Shown piece after piece: positions 61,118 to 64,000 of a stretch of DNA of 64,000 bases. The position numbers were made by a program, and so were the translations under genes. The stretch comes from Sulfurimonas sp. (GTDB lineage: Bacteria; Campylobacterota; Campylobacteria; Campylobacterales; Sulfurimonadaceae). The notes under the pieces were generated by a model. It did not search any database and had not been told where the DNA came from. It worked only from the letters and a program-made list of their open reading frames with translations. Numbering within the stretch: the stretch's first letter is position 1; each line of letters opens with the position of its first letter. The stretch covers positions 1-64,000 of the forward strand of contig VMSZ01000034.1 in NCBI GenBank assembly GCA_013791885.1. The letters run 5' to 3'.

Positions 61118-61381
61118 ATTTATAAGTATACCTTTTTGTTTTTATATCTTACAAGCACAGTTATTTATGCTTCAGACATTGAAATACTTGCAAATAAACT
61201 GGGCCTTAAAGCAGGGACGAAAGCCTCTGTCCAATGGGAAAGAATTTTCTCCTCACCAAGACATCTCCAAAAATACAATCTAGATTCACTCCCTCAGCAG
61301 GCACGCGATGAACTGAGAGTTTACCTTTTAAAACATGCTGCTGATTCAGAACATCCCATCGTACCAGGACTATCATTATGA
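61118..61381 (+). CDS. Small secreted protein, probable ATT start
   Basis: An 87-residue frame upstream of the porin. AGGAG (61106-61110) lies 7 bases before ATT at 61118. Starting there gives a normal signal peptide, with YKYTFLFLYLTSTVIYA before SDIE. The first conventional start, TTG at 61136, is 25 bases from the ribosome site and loses the positive N-terminus. The mature part is DIEILANKLGLKAGTKASVQW followed by a helical region ending HPIVPGLSL. I recognise no family. Its stop overlaps the porin ATG (ATGA). Confidence 0.65.
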   Translation: MYKYTFLFLYLTSTVIYASDIEILANKLGLKAGTKASVQWERIFSSPRHLQKYNLDSLPQQARDELRVYLLKHAADSEHPIVPGLSL

Positions 61382-62850
61382 AAAAACATCTTCTTTTACT
61401 CTCTCTTCCTCTTCTAGCACTAGCCTCGAATGAAGCTATCAATAAAAAGATAGAATCTCTTGAAAATGAGATTAGGCTTCTTAAAGAACAAGTCAATAAT
61501 AATACTCATGACTTGGATGAGCGTATGCCCATAATCGAAGAAGTAGAAAAGAAAAGTATTTTGGACAAACTCAATATTTCTCCGGAACTGATGCTGCGTG
61601 CTGACAAGATGGACTATAAATCGGGTAAAATTGAAGGTGAAGAGACACAAATACTTGACCCTAATCATGAATTTTACCTGCAACAAAGAAGAGATGAATA
61701 TTCGAAAAACTTTGACCTTGCGGGAGAGGTACGACTGCGTTTAAATATGAATATGCAAGTAGACAATACTATAAAATTTAATGGAAGAGTTGTCTATGTG
61801 AACTCTTCGCAATCTAACCAGAGACTTTGTATTCTTTCCCGTGACATAAAATCAGAAAGCGCCCCTGGAGTTTTGGCAGTTGACCGTGCTTATATAGATT
61901 ACACTCCAAACAAAGAATCAGATTATGCCTTTACCTTCTCTTTTGGTATCTTGCCGACTTCAGGCGGAACTCCTATGCAATATTCACAAGATAAGCAAAG
62001 AAATTCCATGTTTCCTGCTTTGGTTTTTAATATGAACAGCTACGGCTTCATTGGAACCCAAAGATTGGGTACTGATACTTTTGTACGAGCAATTTTGGCA
62101 AAAGCCTATACTATGGAGCCTGCATATTATCCTTACCAATGTAACAGAGAAAATATAGATAATGCAAATATTATGGGTCTCTATGCAGATACAAAAATCG
62201 ATTATTTTGGTAAATCACTGCTCTCTTTTGGTGTCAATATGCTTGGAGATTTAAAAGCCCATCCTTATCTAGGCCCTGATGTAAGTTCCAATAATGCAGA
62301 GCCACTTGGGGATATGCTTACTCTTGGACTAGGACTTGATATTGAAAAAGTTGCCAACTCAGATGCGACAATCTTCTTACATACGGCCTTATCTGTACCA
62401 AATGCAAACGGAAAAACCGATGATTATAAAATTGTTGCAATTCCTAGTGTTCAGGATTTGAGTGATGGTCTGACGCAAGACGGCAGTGTCGGTTTTACTA
62501 CAGCAGATTACGCAAGCGGAGAAATGCTCGCCTCTAACGGTTATTCTATTTATTTTGGTACAAAATACGACATCAGCACTGCGTTTAATGTGGGTGCTGA
62601 GTATAACTATGGAAGTAAATATTGGTTTTCTGCAACTCAGGGGGCTGAAGATATGTACAATAAACTAGCAACCCGCGGAGAGGTTTTTGAAGTCTATGGA
62701 ACATGGAGACTAAACAAATACCTCTCCACTAAACTTGGTTTCATGCAGATTCATGAAGATTACACGGGAAGCGGCTGGCACTTTGGTGAGCCGGCAAAGA
62801 AAGATGCAACACAGAGTATGAGTTATATCAGTGTTGATGCGAAGTTTTAA
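61378..62850 (+). CDS. DUF3373-type outer-membrane porin
   Basis: This 490-residue protein starts with a signal peptide (MKKHLLLLSLPLLALAS) and a coiled-coil segment (about 22-65, KKIESLENEIRLLKEQV), as in trimeric Campylobacterota porins. The rest alternates short amphipathic strands and ends in VDAKF with terminal phenylalanine, the outer-membrane barrel signature. RVVYVNSSQSNQ and FGILPTSGGTPMQYSQDKQRNSMFPALVFN fit DUF3373. It is probably a porin or channel of unknown substrate. It overlaps the small secreted gene and is followed 9 bases later by a cyclase gene. Confidence 0.82.
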   Translation: MKKHLLLLSLPLLALASNEAINKKIESLENEIRLLKEQVNNNTHDLDERMPIIEEVEKKSILDKLNISPELMLRADKMDYKSGKIEGEETQILDPNHEFYLQQRRDEYSKNFDLAGEVRLRLNMNMQVDNTIKFNGRVVYVNSSQSNQRLCILSRDIKSESAPGVLAVDRAYIDYTPNKESDYAFTFSFGILPTSGGTPMQYSQDKQRNSMFPALVFNMNSYGFIGTQRLGTDTFVRAILAKAYTMEPAYYPYQCNRENIDNANIMGLYADTKIDYFGKSLLSFGVNMLGDLKAHPYLGPDVSSNNAEPLGDMLTLGLGLDIEKVANSDATIFLHTALSVPNANGKTDDYKIVAIPSVQDLSDGLTQDGSVGFTTADYASGEMLASNGYSIYFGTKYDISTAFNVGAEYNYGSKYWFSATQGAEDMYNKLATRGEVFEVYGTWRLNKYLSTKLGFMQIHEDYTGSGWHFGEPAKKDATQSMSYISVDAKF

Positions 62851-62859
62851 AGTACGCTT

Positions 62860-64000
62860 ATGAACTTTAAAAGTAAACTTTATATAGTACTTGCCGCCAG
62901 TTTTGCACTTCTGTTTTTTTCGCTTTTTTTAAACATAAAAAGTATCGGGCAGGCAAATGAGGTAATTGAGCAGATAGAAACAAAACAGCTCAAACTTTTT
63001 TATCTCTCTTTTAAGCTTTCAAACGACATAGCACTCAACCAGGCAAATACAATCTATTCCATCATGCTAAACAACAAAGATTCAATCAACACCATGCAAG
63101 CATCCTTTGAAAAACTCAAAGATATGGTAAGTGAACTCGATACATTTATCCAAAAAAGAACTATTAACATTGATGGTATCGAGGGAACCATAGATATAAT
63201 TAAAAACAGAATGGCTGGCTATATCGCAGTAGAAAAGTCCCTTGTTGAAGCCATAAATTCTCAAGATAAAGTTGATATAGAAGATGCACTTATTGGATAC
63301 AACTCCATTACCATGAAGTTTTCAGATGATGTTGAGATACTAATTTCTCTTATCAATAACCATCTCAAAGAAAATATTAAATCACTCAAAGAAAGAAATG
63401 ACGTAACGCAAAAAGACATACTTTTAACATTTTTTTTAGCATCGTTTCTTATTCTTCTTTCCATCTATAAACTCTTTGAGCTCCACAAAAATATAAAAAC
63501 GCAGCTCACCCGCGTAGAAACTGCAGAGAAAGAACAACACAAACTTCAAGAACTTTTACTGCAGTACAATAATGACCTTGAAGCTGAAATTACGAAAAAA
63601 ACACAAGAAATCCACCATAAAATGTATACGCATTCCATTACAGAACTTCCAAACAGATACCAACTTCTTGAAGACACTTATGAACATAGTTTCAGACAAA
63701 TGGCTCTGCTAAACATAGATAAATTCCAAAAATTCAATGATGTTTACGGTGAAGAAATAGGGAATATTGCGCTCAAACTCAGCGGGGAGTTTCTATCAAA
63801 CTACGCTGATGATGAAAACACATTTTTATATCATATCGGCGGAGACGAGTTTGTTCTGGCAGTCAAAAATTACAGCAATATTTACGATACCTATTTTATC
63901 GCTAAAATAGAAAATATTTTAAAAGAATTTGCAGAGCACACCTTCTTTTATGAAGATAAAAAGTTTAGCTTCAACATCAGTTCCGGCATTGCTTTTAGCG
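62860..64000 (+). CDS. Membrane diguanylate cyclase (cut by window end)
   Basis: The frame from ATG 62860 runs off the window after 380 codons. A membrane helix (about 8-28), a helical periplasmic domain (about 30-185, four-helix-bundle type), a second helix (about 190-208), a coiled coil and a GGDEF domain from about 255 are visible. The active-site motif is HIGGDEFVLAV with intact GGDEF, and ITELPNRYQLLE is the family N-terminus. An EAL domain could follow outside the window. It lies 9 bases behind the porin gene on the same strand, suggesting one operon. Confidence 0.88.
   Translation, partial: MNFKSKLYIVLAASFALLFFSLFLNIKSIGQANEVIEQIETKQLKLFYLSFKLSNDIALNQANTIYSIMLNNKDSINTMQASFEKLKDMVSELDTFIQKRTINIDGIEGTIDIIKNRMAGYIAVEKSLVEAINSQDKVDIEDALIGYNSITMKFSDDVEILISLINNHLKENIKSLKERNDVTQKDILLTFFLASFLILLSIYKLFELHKNIKTQLTRVETAEKEQHKLQELLLQYNNDLEAEITKKTQEIHHKMYTHSITELPNRYQLLEDTYEHSFRQMALLNIDKFQKFNDVYGEEIGNIALKLSGEFLSNYADDENTFLYHIGGDEFVLAVKNYSNIYDTYFIAKIENILKEFAEHTFFYEDKKFSFNISSGIAFS

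Overview
The window is AT-rich bacterial chromosome that reads as a Sulfurimonas-like member of the Campylobacterota. Indicators are a complete NuoD-to-NuoN operon with overlapping genes, a desulforubrerythrin of the type known from Campylobacter, an HspR/CbpA pair, an FlgM-FlgN-FlgK block with a Campylobacter-type sigma-28 promoter, a DUF3373-type porin, a CJM1_0395-type metalloprotease-like protein, TTG/GTG starts and many TATAAT -10 boxes with poor -35 boxes. The species call is an inference from gene content. I saw no insertion sequence, prophage, CRISPR array, tRNA or rRNA.

Layout. 1-10.6 kb: respiratory complex I genes nuoD (3' end) to nuoN, every junction overlapping, with a short NuoG and an unusual NuoF. 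10.7-20.1 kb: a CZB-domain chemoreceptor, a periplasmic rhodanese, a lone RND pump, a DUF445 protein and small conserved proteins. 20.3-24.2 kb: cold-shock gene with a structured leader, ackA-pta, a YchJ-type SEC-C protein. 24.2-30 kb: an orphan DppC-like permease behind a flagellar block (flgK, flgN-like, flgM, flgJ, flgI), then rsmD. 30.1-35.7 kb: a CheX-like protein, a DnaQ-type exonuclease, murA, and the hspR-cbpA heat-shock operon with a HAIR-like operator in its promoter. 35.7-36.1 kb: the only long intergenic stretch, full of palindromes. 36-44.9 kb: purH, pfkA, a NIF3-like domain, an esterase, a HAD hydrolase, purL, and an operon of a Dps-like ferritin plus desulforubrerythrin, then greB-like. 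45-52.8 kb: HDOD protein, RNase R, holA, and a three-gene operon joining a periplasmic binding-protein sensor, an SCO-like protein and a GGDEF-EAL enzyme. 52.8-55.7 kb: DUF350, ilvC, a lipoprotein. 55.8-60.9 kb: the classical rpmH-rnpA-yidD-yidC-jag-mnmE-ruvX cluster. 61-64 kb: a small secreted protein, a porin and the start of a membrane diguanylate cyclase.

The most unusual signal is not a gene. The 7-mer AAACGCA (reverse complement TGCGTTT) occurs more than 80 times by my hand count, about 1.3 per kb. It is on both strands and in all six codon registers, whereas AAACGCC, AAACGCT and AAACGCG together occur only about a dozen times. That density and symmetry resemble DNA uptake sequences of naturally competent bacteria. 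Second is a pair of roughly 108-bp elements at the 3' ends of purH and ilvC whose stems differ by compensating changes. Third are two genes, rnpA and a small secreted protein, whose only well-supported start codon is ATT.
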